Positions 7,353 to 16,135 of a stretch of 64,000 nucleotides of DNA are shown piece by piece; the first letter of the stretch is position 1; each line of letters opens with the position of its first letter. This DNA comes from Rhodoferax_B sp049316285 (GTDB taxonomy: Bacteria > Pseudomonadota > Gammaproteobacteria > Burkholderiales > Burkholderiaceae_C). Position numbers and translations under genes: made by a program. The notes beneath the pieces were generated by a model, which did no database searches, had not been told where the DNA came from, and saw nothing but the letters and a program-made list of their open reading frames with translations. The stretch is taken from contig NZ_JBMOXA010000006.1 in assembly GCF_049316285.1 (NCBI RefSeq), forward strand, positions 186,001 through 250,000, written 5' to 3'.

Positions 7353-8777
7353 ATGACAAAAAAACACATACTCACGCTGCTGGCCAGCCTGGTGTTGAGC
7401 GCCTGCTCCAGCATGGCGCCTACCTATGAACAACCAGCCTCGCCTGTGGCCGCCAGCTGGCCCACGGGCGCGGCTTACGCCACGCCAACGGCAGCGAGCA
7501 CCAGGGCCGCCGACATTCCATGGCGCGACTTCATACTCGATGAGCGTCTGCGAACCGTCATAAGCCAAGCGCTGAACAACAGCCGCGACCTGCGCAAAAC
7601 CATTGCCAACATCGAATCGGCGCGCGCGCAGTACCGCGTGCAACGCGCGGCCGAGTTGCCCACGCTGAACGCGGGTGTCAACGGCACACGTGCGCGCGGC
7701 ACGATCACCGGCAACAACAGCGGCACCACGGCCACCGGCATCGCAGAATCGGCCAGCGCCAGCATAGGCATCAGCGCATACGAGCTGGACCTGTTTGGCC
7801 GGGTGCGCAGCTTGAGTGATGCATCGCTCGAAAGTTATCTCGCCACCGAAGAAGCCGCCGGCGCCACCCGCATCAGCCTGATCGCGGAAACCGCCATGGC
7901 GTGGTACACGCTGGCAGCCGACCGCAACCAACTCGCCATCGCCCAAAGCACAATGGCCAGCGCGCAAAACTCCATGGCGCTGACGCAAAAGCGGCTGGAA
8001 GCCGGCGTGACCTCACGTGTGGACGTGCGCCAGGCCGAAACCGTTTACCAGCAAGCCCGCGCCGACGTGGCCACAGCCACCACCAGCATCGCACAAGACC
8101 GCAATGCGCTCGAACTGTTGGCCGGCAGCGCCATCGATGACGCCTTGTTGCCCAGCGAACTGCCTGATTCAAAAAGCAGCCTGGCCGCCGTGCCAGCGGG
8201 CCTGTCGTCCAGCGTGTTGCTGCAGCGCCCTGACGTGCTTCAAGCCGAGCACCAGTTGAAGTCGGCCAACGCCAACATTGGCGCGGCACGTGCGGCGTTT
8301 TTCCCCACGCTGTCGCTCACCGCCAGCGCCGGTGTCGCCAGCGCAGCCTTGTCCAGCCTGTTCAGTGGCGGTGCCGGCATCTGGTCGCTGGCGCCCGCCT
8401 TGAGCCTGCCGATTTTTGATGGTGGCGCCAACAAGGCGAATCTGGCGTATTCAGAAGCACAGCAAAAACTCTATGTCTCAACCTACGAACTGGCCGTGCA
8501 AACCGCATTCCGCGAAGTCGCCGATGCGCTGGCACGCCAAGGCAGCATGCGTGAACAACTCGCCGCGCAAGAGGCCCTGGTGCTGGCCGCCAACGACAGC
8601 TACCAACTGGCCACCGCGCGCTACGTCAAAGGTGTGGACAGCTTCCTCAACGCGCTGGATGCACAACGCAGCTTGTACAGCGCACAAAAGAGCCTGGTCA
8701 CCACGCGCCTCACGGCGCTGGAAAACCAGGTCACGCTGTACCGCGCTCTGGGAGGCGGCGTAGCCGGCGCCAGCTGA
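7353..8777 (+). CDS. Outer-membrane efflux factor (OprM/NodT type lipoprotein)
   Basis: 474 residues. The start at 7353 gives a lipoprotein signal, LLASLVLSACSS (Cys18), and lies one base after the pump's stop, so the genes are coupled. Two repeated outer-membrane efflux domains (about 60-255 and 280-470) show the alpha-barrel signature, for example LLQRPDVLQAEHQL and GANIGAARAAFFPTLSL-like sequence near residue 305. It completes the tripartite pump with the adaptor and the RND subunit. The open frame extends upstream inside the pump gene, but those codons do not look like protein. Confidence 0.93.
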   Translation: MTKKHILTLLASLVLSACSSMAPTYEQPASPVAASWPTGAAYATPTAASTRAADIPWRDFILDERLRTVISQALNNSRDLRKTIANIESARAQYRVQRAAELPTLNAGVNGTRARGTITGNNSGTTATGIAESASASIGISAYELDLFGRVRSLSDASLESYLATEEAAGATRISLIAETAMAWYTLAADRNQLAIAQSTMASAQNSMALTQKRLEAGVTSRVDVRQAETVYQQARADVATATTSIAQDRNALELLAGSAIDDALLPSELPDSKSSLAAVPAGLSSSVLLQRPDVLQAEHQLKSANANIGAARAAFFPTLSLTASAGVASAALSSLFSGGAGIWSLAPALSLPIFDGGANKANLAYSEAQQKLYVSTYELAVQTAFREVADALARQGSMREQLAAQEALVLAANDSYQLATARYVKGVDSFLNALDAQRSLYSAQKSLVTTRLTALENQVTLYRALGGGVAGAS

Positions 8778-8785
8778 CCGTGGGT

Positions 8786-10024
8786 TTACGCTGCCACTGC
8801 CACACGCGGCGGCAGCTTGGCTTCGCGTATCGGCAAATGCACCAGCGCGGCGCCAATCGCGAGCACGATGTCGGCGTACCACATCCAGTTGTAGCTGCCG
8901 GTGGCCGCAAATACCTTGCCGCCCAGCAAGGCGCCCAAAAAACCGCCCAACTGGTGCGCCAGCATCACCATGCCGAACAGCATGGCCATGTGGCGCGTGC
9001 CAAACATCTTGGCCACCAAGCCAGCCGTGGGCGGCACGGTAGACAGGAAACTCACGCCCATCCACGCGGCGAAAACCAGCACCACAAAACCCGTTTTGGG
9101 CGCCAACAGAAACAGCACAATGCCCAGCGCGCGGCTGGCGTACACCAGGGTCAGCAGCGACTTCATGCGCCAGCGGCCCACGGCCCAGCCCATACTCAGG
9201 CTGCCCACGATGTTGAACAGGCCCAGCACCGACAGGGCCCAACCGCCCCACTGCGGCGACAGGCCACAAGCCTCGATCACACCCGGCAAGTGGGTGGCCA
9301 AAAACGCCACGTGGAAACCACAGACAAAGAAACCCGCGCTCAGCATCAGATAACTGGGCGTGCGCAGAGCGGTGCGAATGGCCTCGGAAGCCGTCTGGTT
9401 GACCACCGGCGCACCCGCCGATGCGGCCAGACTGCTGCTGTTGCCACGCAGCACCCAGGCGGCCGGCAGCGCCAACAGCGTCAGCACCGCCAACACCTGC
9501 AGCGCACCACCCCAACCCAAGCCCACGGTCAACGCACCGGCCAAGGGCGCCACCAGAAACTGGCCAAATGAACCACCAGCGTTCACCACGCCGGTGGCAA
9601 AGCCGCGTCGCTCGGGTGGCAGCAAACGTGTGGTGGCGGCCATCAGCACCGACGGCCCGGCCATGCCGGCGCCGCCGGCCGACAACACACCAATGGCCAG
9701 GATCAGCCCCCAGGTGCTGGTCATGAAGGGGGTGATGAACGTGCCCAGCACAATCAGCAGCACACCCGTGAGCACCACACGGCCTGTGCCCACCTTGTCG
9801 GCCATGGCACCGGCGAACGGCTGCGTCAGCCCCCACCACAACTGGCCAAACGCAAACGCCAGGCTGATCTGCCCGACCCCCAGGCCGGTGGCCGTGTTGA
9901 TCGGGCTAAGAAACAAGCCCATGCTTTGGCGCACGCCCATGGTCAGCGCAAACGCACCGGCGGCGGCCAGCAGAATCAGCCACGCGGGGTGGATCTTCGA
10001 TGGATTCAAAGGAGTGGTGGACAT
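8786..10024 (-). CDS. Major facilitator superfamily transporter
   Basis: 412 residues with about 12 hydrophobic segments in two halves. The loop 2-3 region reads GAMADKVGTGRVV, a usual MFS signature (Gx3DKxGxRxx). It resembles the oxalate/formate and monocarboxylate-type MFS carriers more than drug antiporters, but the substrate is unknown. It begins directly after the stop of the MarR gene (10025), so both are one operon. It is convergent with the efflux operon, with only 8 bp between stops. Confidence 0.85.
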   Translation of the reverse strand: MSTTPLNPSKIHPAWLILLAAAGAFALTMGVRQSMGLFLSPINTATGLGVGQISLAFAFGQLWWGLTQPFAGAMADKVGTGRVVLTGVLLIVLGTFITPFMTSTWGLILAIGVLSAGGAGMAGPSVLMAATTRLLPPERRGFATGVVNAGGSFGQFLVAPLAGALTVGLGWGGALQVLAVLTLLALPAAWVLRGNSSSLAASAGAPVVNQTASEAIRTALRTPSYLMLSAGFFVCGFHVAFLATHLPGVIEACGLSPQWGGWALSVLGLFNIVGSLSMGWAVGRWRMKSLLTLVYASRALGIVLFLLAPKTGFVVLVFAAWMGVSFLSTVPPTAGLVAKMFGTRHMAMLFGMVMLAHQLGGFLGALLGGKVFAATGSYNWMWYADIVLAIGAALVHLPIREAKLPPRVAVAA

Positions 10025-10525
10025 TTAAAGTTCCTCGAAAGCTTCAACGGCCTCTGGCGACAACAGGGCCAGGGATTCATCAACCAGCTGGTGCAGCGCG
10101 ATGACCCGCTCCACACCCAGCAATTGGTTCAACTGCTCTTGCGCCACCCGCCAGCGGCGCTGGGCCAACTGGCGCTTCTCGCGGCCGGCCTCGGTGAGTG
10201 TGAGCATGCGGCTGCGGCCATCGGGCCCGGCGCTTTGCTCCACCCAACCGGCCGCAATGGTGGGCTGCACATTGCGTGTCAGGGTGGAGGCCTCCATCTT
10301 CAACAGCTTGGCCAGATCCGCCGGGCGCATAGGGCCCTTTTTGGCCAGGCAAGTCAGCAGCGAATACTGCGTGGTCTTGAGCCCGGCACCGGCCAATTCG
10401 GCGTCGTAGAAACGCCCTACACGGCGCATCAACTGGCGCAGCTTGAGGTTGGTACAGCCTTGCGGCTTGAGCGCCACCTCTGGCGCGGAGGCGACATCTG
10501 GGGAAACATCTGCAGGTGCAATCAT
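10025..10525 (-). CDS. MarR-family transcriptional regulator
   Basis: 166 residues with a winged helix at about 60-125; the wing reads AGPDGRSRMLTLTEAGRE, typical of MarR. It is first gene of an operon with the MFS transporter and divergent from the thioesterase at 10600. Two TTG-N6-CAA palindromes lie just upstream (10533-10559), suggesting autorepression and control of both directions. The ligand is unknown; MarR proteins often sense phenolic compounds. Confidence 0.9.
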   Translation of the reverse strand: MIAPADVSPDVASAPEVALKPQGCTNLKLRQLMRRVGRFYDAELAGAGLKTTQYSLLTCLAKKGPMRPADLAKLLKMEASTLTRNVQPTIAAGWVEQSAGPDGRSRMLTLTEAGREKRQLAQRRWRVAQEQLNQLLGVERVIALHQLVDESLALLSPEAVEAFEEL

Positions 10526-10532
10526 GGCATCA

Positions 10533-10559
10533 TTGTAGCTGCAATAGTTGCATATGCAA
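10533..10559. promoter_or_regulatory. Tandem palindromes, candidate MarR operators
   Basis: TTGTAGCTGCAA (10533-10544) and TTGCATATGCAA (10548-10559) share the pattern TTG-N6-CAA; the second is a perfect palindrome of the kind bound by many proteobacterial MarR proteins. They lie 8-34 nt before the marR start and 41-67 nt before the thioesterase start. Binding is inferred. Confidence 0.65.
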
Positions 10560-10599
10560 TTTTTTAAATTTCAAACCCAGCTGAAGAAAGGCCTATACC

Positions 10600-11166
10600 A
10601 TGAGCACCACCGCCCCCTCAACTGAAGTGAGGCCTGACCTGCTGGCCGATTGGCTGGCCGCTGAAGCCGACATGAGCCAACGCATGCTGGCGGGCGCTGG
10701 CCCGGGCGTGGCCCGGCCCGATCAACTGGTCGGCAAAACCGGGCTGGAAATGATGCAAGCCATGCTGGCCGGCGAGCTGCCCTACCCGCCCATCGCCAAG
10801 ACGGTGAACTTTCAGTTGATGGAAGTGGCACTTGGGCGCGCGGTGTTCCAGGGACGCACGGGCCCCGCGCTGCTCAACCCCATGGGTACAGTGCATGGTG
10901 GCTGGTTTGCCACCATGCTGGATTCAGCGCTGGGCTGCGCCGTGCATTCCATGATGCCCGCTGGCCGGGGCTACACCACGGCCGAACTCAGCGTGAACAT
11001 TGTGAAAGCGCTGACCCCCAAGGTGCCCCTGGTGCGCGCCGAGGGCAAGGTGCTGCACTGCGGCCGCCAGTTGGCCACCGCAGACGCGCGGCTGGTGGGG
11101 CCCGATGGCACGCTTTACGCGCATGCCACGACCACGTGTTTGGTGTTTGAGATGCCGTCGCGTTAA
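10600..11166 (+). CDS. PaaI-type hotdog-fold thioesterase
   Basis: 188 residues. The hotdog domain occupies about 65-185 with the catalytic-loop signature GTVHGGWFATMLDSALG, as in PaaI/YbgC-related acyl-CoA thioesterases (HGG motif followed by the long helix). An N-terminal extension of about 60 residues is helical. It should hydrolyse an acyl- or aryl-CoA. A good AAGAAAGG ribosome-binding site precedes the ATG. Its divergent position to marR suggests control by that regulator, perhaps in aromatic compound handling. Confidence 0.83.
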   Translation: MSTTAPSTEVRPDLLADWLAAEADMSQRMLAGAGPGVARPDQLVGKTGLEMMQAMLAGELPYPPIAKTVNFQLMEVALGRAVFQGRTGPALLNPMGTVHGGWFATMLDSALGCAVHSMMPAGRGYTTAELSVNIVKALTPKVPLVRAEGKVLHCGRQLATADARLVGPDGTLYAHATTTCLVFEMPSR

Positions 11167-11171
11167 AGAAT

Positions 11172-11777
11172 CTAATCCTGCACCCACGGCAGGCCGTGGA
11201 AACGCCAGCCATCAAAACGGCCGCGCTGCTTGGCGTCGTTTTGATCCCCCTCGAAACCTTCGCGCACAAACCACACGTTAGGCACACCGGCGCGCGCGGC
11301 GGCCTGTGCCGCCAAGGCTGAGCGTTTGCCACTGCGGCACAAGAGCAGCACCGGAAAACCCGGCGTCGCCGCATCGGCCACCAGGGCTTCGAGTTCACGC
11401 AGGAACAAGGGGTTGCGGATCAGCGGCAAACCCTCGGCCCAGGGCAGATGCAGGCTGCCCGGCACATGGCCGACAAAACGGTACTCGGCGCTCGAACGCA
11501 CATCGACCAGCAAGGCGTCTCCGGCCTGCACCAGCGACCAGGCCCGCGTAGGCTCTACGCTGGTGGGCAATGGCTCGTCCGTCGCACCCGCTTCGGCCTT
11601 GCCGGGCAAAACCGGCACCTCGCCACGCGCCGCCAAAGGTTCTCCTGCGAGCGCGGCCGCCCAGATGGCGAACGACCAGCGAGGGTGATTCGGCGGCAGC
11701 GCGGGCTTGCCTATCACGGGGCGGCCCAATAGGCGGCCAAACACGGGGCGCAACGAGAGTTGCATCGGTGTCGTCAT
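11172..11777 (-). CDS. Rhodanese-like sulfurtransferase
   Basis: 201 residues with one rhodanese domain at about 80-190. It has the domain's LVDVRSSAEYRFVGHVPGS segment and the active-site loop CRSGKRS, so the catalytic Cys is present. The first 75 residues have no recognised domain. It follows the SsuA-type gene at 11832 by 54 bp on the same strand and may be the last gene of the organosulfur operon that starts at 14807, where it could handle sulfane sulfur or sulfite. The stop lies 6 bp from that of the convergent thioesterase. Confidence 0.85.
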   Translation of the reverse strand: MTTPMQLSLRPVFGRLLGRPVIGKPALPPNHPRWSFAIWAAALAGEPLAARGEVPVLPGKAEAGATDEPLPTSVEPTRAWSLVQAGDALLVDVRSSAEYRFVGHVPGSLHLPWAEGLPLIRNPLFLRELEALVADAATPGFPVLLLCRSGKRSALAAQAAARAGVPNVWFVREGFEGDQNDAKQRGRFDGWRFHGLPWVQD

Positions 11778-11831
11778 GGGCTTTTTCTCCCTTTGAAAAT
11801 CTCAGGCCTTTGGCGCACTCAAGCTGCGGGC

Positions 11832-12764
11832 TCAGGCCGCCGAATCAAACGTGCCACTCACGTCCAGGCGTTGGCGGATCAGGCCGGCGGCGAGGTAGAA
11901 ATCGGCCGTGTTTTGCTGGTCTTTCAGCACTTGTGCATCGATGGGAATCCAGCGTGTGGCACGGCGTTCAAACTGCAGCTTGGCGGCATCGGCCGGGATG
12001 CCGATGATGCGCGCCAGAGCAGCGCCAAACTCAGCCGAGTGTTGGTACGACCAGAGCTGTGCCCGCTCCACACGTTGCTGAAAGTCGCGCAGCGCGGCAC
12101 GCTTGCTTTTCAAGGCGTCGTCGGTGGCGGCGAGAAAACTCAAGCCCGTCATCAGGCCACGCCCATTCACCAACACCCGCGCATGGCCGCCGGTTTCGGC
12201 CAGCGCGGTATAGGGCTCCCAGGTCGACCAGGCGTCTATAGAGCCCTGTGTCAACGCCAGCTTGGCTTCGGGCGGTGGCAAGAAACGAAAGTCGGCGTCG
12301 CTCGCGCGCAGGCCGGCCGACTCCAATGCCCTGAGCGCCACCAGGTGGCCCACAGAGCCACGGTTGGTGCCTATACGTTTGCCCTTGAGGTCGGCCGCGG
12401 TTTTCAAAGTGGAATCGGGGCGCACCAGCACCGCCGTGCCATAGGCATCGGAGCGGTTGGCCGCAAAGGCTTTGACACGGCTGCCGGCCGCCAGGGTGAA
12501 CAACAAAGGGCCGTCGCCAATCGGGCCCAGGTCAACCGCATTGGCGTTGAGCGCTTCGGCCAAAGGCGCAGCGGCGGGAAATTCGCTCCACTGGATGTCG
12601 TAAGGCAGGTCTTTTAAACCGTCAGCGGCTTCGAGCAAGGCACGCAAGCCGCCTTTCTGGTCGCCGGCGCGCAGCACGGGGCGGCCTTGGGCCTGCACCC
12701 AGGGTGCGGCCAGCAGGGTGGTGGCCGCGGTGAAGGCGGCGCGGTGGAATTGGCGTCTTAACAT
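11832..12764 (-). CDS. SsuA-type ABC substrate-binding protein (sulfonate family), copy 1
   Basis: 310 residues with an N-terminal export signal (LRRQFHRAAFTAATTLLAAPWVQA) and the two-lobed SsuA/TauA fold: YDIQWSEFPAAAPLAEAL, DLGPIGDGP, LKGKRIGTNRGSVGHL and IDAWSTWEPY are family segments. It should capture a sulfonate or sulfate ester in the periplasm. There is no permease or ATPase gene beside it, so it must use one of the ABC systems further along (24650-25714 or 33851-34726) or one elsewhere. It lies downstream of the flavoenzyme at 12811. Confidence 0.88.
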   Translation of the reverse strand: MLRRQFHRAAFTAATTLLAAPWVQAQGRPVLRAGDQKGGLRALLEAADGLKDLPYDIQWSEFPAAAPLAEALNANAVDLGPIGDGPLLFTLAAGSRVKAFAANRSDAYGTAVLVRPDSTLKTAADLKGKRIGTNRGSVGHLVALRALESAGLRASDADFRFLPPPEAKLALTQGSIDAWSTWEPYTALAETGGHARVLVNGRGLMTGLSFLAATDDALKSKRAALRDFQQRVERAQLWSYQHSAEFGAALARIIGIPADAAKLQFERRATRWIPIDAQVLKDQQNTADFYLAAGLIRQRLDVSGTFDSAA

Positions 12765-12810
12765 GATGGATTCAGCTTAAAAACAATCGTTGAAACGAGG
12801 GACTGCAAGC

Positions 12811-13974
12811 TCACAAACCGAGGGCATGTTTGCCCGCGGCGACGTACACGCTGTCGTCTTGCGGCGTGTGCACGCGGCCACACAAGGCATCGCGCAGGTG
12901 GCGCTCCAGTGGGTTGTGGCGCGACAAACCATGGTTGCTGCTGAGCGCCAAAGCGCCCTGCACCACCGCGACGGCGTTGTGGGTGGTTTGCGCCTTCACC
13001 AGGCCGCTTTCGGCCGAAGCCGGCAGACCACCGGCATCCAGGGTTTGCGCCAGGCTGCCCAACAAGCGTTGGTTCACCAGCAGCAAGCCCTCGATGTGGC
13101 CCAGCGCTTCCTGCGCACGTGGCAGGCTGGCCAAGGCAGCGCCCAGGCTGGCCGGCTTGCGCTCCTGCAAAAAGCCCACCAACCAGTCGCGCGCGGCACG
13201 CGCCACACCGGTGTAGAGCGCGCCCAGCAGCAAGGCCATCTCGGCCTGCATGGCCTGCGCAGATTGCGCCGCCGCCGGGCCATAGGCCCAGTCCTGTGGC
13301 TGGCGCAGCTCCAGCGCATGTTCGGCCGGCAGGGCCACATCGTCGAACAACACATCGTGGCTGCCGCTGGCGCGCAGGCCCAAGTGGTCCCAGGTGGGCA
13401 GCACCTTGACGCCAGGCGCGTCGCTGCGCACCACAAACGAGCCCACGCGGGGTGTTGCCTCATCGGTGCGCGCCCACACCACCAGCCAGCGCAGTATGGG
13501 CGCGCCGGTGGAGTACACCTTGTGACCGCTGATGCGCCAGCCGTCTGCCGTGCGGCGTGCCACCGTTGCGGGCAGGCCGCCACGCGCGGGCGATCCTAGC
13601 TCAGGCTCCACCCGTAGCGCGTTCACCAGCGACACCTCGTGCACCGACTCCTGCACCAATTGCGCTGCCAGCGCCGGTGGCCAGGCCGCCCCCTCCCGGC
13701 CCATGCTGCGGTGTTGCATGTATTGCATGGTCAGCACCAGTGCCGTGGCCGGGCAGGCATGGCCCAACGCACCAATCACCTCGGCCAGCACCCCCACGGG
13801 CGCCCCCTGTCCGCCCAATGCACGTGGCGCTGCCAGGGCCAGCAAACCGGCCTCCTGCAGCTCGGCGAAATTGGCGTGTGGAAAACTGCCTTCGCGGTCG
13901 TGTGTGGCGGCACGGCTGGCAAAACCCGCGGCCAAAGTGCCGGCCACTTGCGCCGGGGTCAAAGGCGCGTTCAC
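12811..13974 (-). CDS. Acyl-CoA dehydrogenase-family flavoenzyme (SfnB/DszC-like)
   Basis: 387 residues with the three-part acyl-CoA dehydrogenase fold: helical N-domain (1-115), beta-domain (115-215, including GHKVYSTGAPI and WDHLGLRASGSHDVLFDDV) and C-terminal helical domain. In sulfur-scavenging clusters such proteins (SfnB, DszC relatives) act as flavin-dependent oxygenases rather than dehydrogenases; that is the likely role here given the SsuA-type gene downstream. The usual catalytic Glu of true dehydrogenases is not evident to me. Its ATG overlaps the stop of the aldolase gene by 4 bp. Confidence 0.8.
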   Translation of the reverse strand: MNAPLTPAQVAGTLAAGFASRAATHDREGSFPHANFAELQEAGLLALAAPRALGGQGAPVGVLAEVIGALGHACPATALVLTMQYMQHRSMGREGAAWPPALAAQLVQESVHEVSLVNALRVEPELGSPARGGLPATVARRTADGWRISGHKVYSTGAPILRWLVVWARTDEATPRVGSFVVRSDAPGVKVLPTWDHLGLRASGSHDVLFDDVALPAEHALELRQPQDWAYGPAAAQSAQAMQAEMALLLGALYTGVARAARDWLVGFLQERKPASLGAALASLPRAQEALGHIEGLLLVNQRLLGSLAQTLDAGGLPASAESGLVKAQTTHNAVAVVQGALALSSNHGLSRHNPLERHLRDALCGRVHTPQDDSVYVAAGKHALGL

Positions 13975-14807
13975 AGCAACACCTCGGGTTCCCGGCGCAC
14001 CAGCACGTCGAACAAGCTTTTAAACGAGAACACCGCTCCACCCGGCCCGCCAATCTGGCTGTGGGTATGCCGCGCCACGTCGGGGCGTATGGGGCGTGGC
14101 ACACCGGCGGCTTCGGCCAGCAATTGCGCCTTGCAGGTGTTTTCCAGCGCGATGTACCACCAGGCGGCGGCCTCCACACTCGGGCCTGCGGTCAAGATGC
14201 CATGGTTTTGCAGGATCACGGCTTTCTGCTGGCCCAGGGCCTTGCCAATGCGAAAGCCTTCATCGGTCTCCAGCACCACACCCGTGAAGTCATCGAACAA
14301 GGCATGGTCTTCATAAAAAATGCAGGCGTCCTGCGACAGCGGGTCCAGCCGGCGGCCCAGGGCCGACCAGGCTTTGCCATAGGTTGAATGGGTGTGTGCC
14401 GCAGCCACCACATCCGGGCGCACCTCGTGCAAGGCCGCATGGATGGCAAACGCGGCGCGGTTCAGCGGACCCTGGCCGATGACGATCTCCCCCTTGTGGT
14501 TCACCAGCAGCAGGTCGGACACCTTGATCTGCGAGAAGTGAACACCCAGCGGGTTGACCCAGAAGTGGTCGGTGAACTCAGGGTCGCGCGCGGTGATGTG
14601 CCCGGCCAGGCCGTAGTCAAAGCCCTGCTGCGCAAACAGCCTGAAGGCCACCGCCAGGTTTTCCTGCCGGTGCCGGCGCTCGGCCGCGTGGCTGCTGCGC
14701 GGCGCGGCCGCGTCAAACCAATCGTGGCGTTGCGCCGGATGGTTCAACGGGCGCTTGACACTGCGGGCAAGTTCTTCAAGGTCGGGCACGGACAGCACTG
14801 CGGACAT
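13971..14807 (-). CDS. Class II aldolase/adducin-family protein
   Basis: 278 residues from the ATG at 14807 (MSAVLSVPDLEE); an open frame continues upstream, but the extra 35 residues do not resemble the family. The domain covers about 45-260 with the zinc site HTHS and the QNHGILTAG segment, so metal binding is likely. Members act on L-fuculose-, ribulose- or sulfolactaldehyde-like substrates or are uncharacterised. Being first in an operon with an ACAD-like flavoenzyme and a sulfonate-binding protein, it could cleave the carbon skeleton after desulfonation; this is inference. Confidence 0.83.
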   Translation of the reverse strand: MSAVLSVPDLEELARSVKRPLNHPAQRHDWFDAAAPRSSHAAERRHRQENLAVAFRLFAQQGFDYGLAGHITARDPEFTDHFWVNPLGVHFSQIKVSDLLLVNHKGEIVIGQGPLNRAAFAIHAALHEVRPDVVAAAHTHSTYGKAWSALGRRLDPLSQDACIFYEDHALFDDFTGVVLETDEGFRIGKALGQQKAVILQNHGILTAGPSVEAAAWWYIALENTCKAQLLAEAAGVPRPIRPDVARHTHSQIGGPGGAVFSFKSLFDVLVRREPEVLL

Positions 14808-14864
14808 GGGGGCTTTCTGTAGGGGAAACAACAGCCCCACTCTAGGCAGGCCCCAGGTGCACGA

Positions 14865-14897
14865 CAACGAAGAAAACCGCGTGAAGACATGCGGTTT
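14865..14897 (-). promoter_or_regulatory. Candidate CysB/SsuR-type regulatory site, copy 1 (aldolase operon)
   Basis: On the minus strand the segment contains AAACCGCATG followed by GGTTTTCTTCGTTG. The same arrangement recurs upstream of 22548, 26739 and 30577 at similar distances. Here it also forms an inverted repeat, AAACCGCGTG with CATGCGGTTT around 4 bp (14874-14897). It lies 58-90 nt before the aldolase start. Confidence 0.5.
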
Positions 14898-15029
14898 CGG
14901 CATGTAGCGCAAGCCCGTTCGGCGGCAGACATTTACTGCATATCGTTGCTACCCATCGATCTTTGCAGCCACGCGCCGCCGGGGCCAAGCTCTGGGTTTT
15001 GTGACCGCCCGCTTGAAAGGCCTGCCTCC

Positions 15030-16064
15030 ATGACCGCTACCCCAGTTCCCCCCGCTCTCACCAATTCCCCGCGCCGCCGCTCGCTGCTGAGGGCGATCTC
15101 GGCTGTGGGAGCCAGTGCCATCGCCGGCCCGGTATTCGCCGCCAGCGCCGCCACCACGCCCGATCTGTCCAAGGTCACATTGCGCATAGGTACCTACAAA
15201 GGTTTGTGGCGTGCGCTCTTCACCGCCGCCGGACAGGCGCAAACACCTTACCGCATCGAGTGGCACGAACTCAACAACGGTGTGCTGCACATTGAGGCGA
15301 TCAACGGCGACGCACTCGACCTGGGCTCGGGCAGCGAGATCCCGGCGCTGTTCGCCGCGCGGCAAAAGGCGCAGGTGAAGTTCATCGCCGTGGTGCGTGA
15401 AGACCTGAACAACCAGGTCACCCTGGCGCGCAAGGACGCGCCGATTCAACGCATTGCCGATCTCAAGGGCAAACGTGTGGGCTACGTGCGCGCCACCACC
15501 GCGCATTACTTCCTGAGCAAGCAGTTGGCCGAGGCCGGTCTGTCGTTCAGCGACATCAACGCCATCAACCTCACGCCGGCCGATGGACTCTCGGCCTTTG
15601 ATCGTGGCGACCTCGACGCCTGGGCCATCTACGGCTACAACGGCCAACTCGCACGCCTGCGTTATGGTGCCCGTGTGCTCAAGACCGGGCTGGGTTATCT
15701 GTCGGGCAACTTCCCGATCTACGCCAACCCGAAATCGGTAGCCGAGCCCTTGAAACACGCGGCCATCAGCGACTACCTGCAGCGCCTGCGCCGCGCCTAC
15801 CTGTGGTCCAACAGCAACTACCTGGCCTACGCGCGCGCCCAGGCCGCCGAAACCCGTGTGCCCGTGGGTGATCTGGTGGAACTCTGGAACGCCCGCAGCA
15901 CCGACTACGACCTGCGCCCGGTGACCGAAGATGTGGTGAAAGGCCACCAGGCCGGGGCCGATACCTTTTTGCAACTCGGCGTGCTGGACGGCCCGGCGCA
16001 GGTCGCGCCGCTGTGGGACCGCAGCTTCGCCTCTGCGCTGCAAGCTACACCCGCCGCAGTCTGA
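15030..16064 (+). CDS. SsuA-type ABC substrate-binding protein, copy 2
   Basis: 344 residues from the ATG at 15030, which follows a GAAAGG site. The N-terminus has a basic stretch (NSPRRRSLLRAIS) then a hydrophobic segment, a Tat- or Sec-type signal. Family segments include YRIEWHELNNGVLHIEAI, LDLGSGSEIPALFA, LKGKRVGYVRATTAHYFL and LDAWAIYGYNG. It stands alone on the plus strand, divergent from the aldolase operon, and has no permease nearby, so it is another orphan binding protein. A hairpin terminator follows the stop. Confidence 0.87.
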   Translation: MTATPVPPALTNSPRRRSLLRAISAVGASAIAGPVFAASAATTPDLSKVTLRIGTYKGLWRALFTAAGQAQTPYRIEWHELNNGVLHIEAINGDALDLGSGSEIPALFAARQKAQVKFIAVVREDLNNQVTLARKDAPIQRIADLKGKRVGYVRATTAHYFLSKQLAEAGLSFSDINAINLTPADGLSAFDRGDLDAWAIYGYNGQLARLRYGARVLKTGLGYLSGNFPIYANPKSVAEPLKHAAISDYLQRLRRAYLWSNSNYLAYARAQAAETRVPVGDLVELWNARSTDYDLRPVTEDVVKGHQAGADTFLQLGVLDGPAQVAPLWDRSFASALQATPAAV

Positions 16065-16076
16065 CGCAGCTCAAAC

Positions 16077-16105
16077 AAAAAAAGAGGCCCCAACGGGCCT
16101 CTTTT
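16077..16105. terminator. Bidirectional intrinsic terminator
   Basis: GAGGCCC, CAAC loop, GGGCCTC, flanked by A-run and T-run. It lies between the convergent SsuA-type gene (ends 16064) and dctA (ends 16136), serving both. Confidence 0.85.
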
Positions 16106-16135
16106 CAACAACGCATCAACGGATGGGCAGCAAGC

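Noticed and set aside
12790..13599. Plus-strand frame opposite the ACAD-like gene
   Set aside because: Antisense of a conserved flavoenzyme; no recognisable domain.
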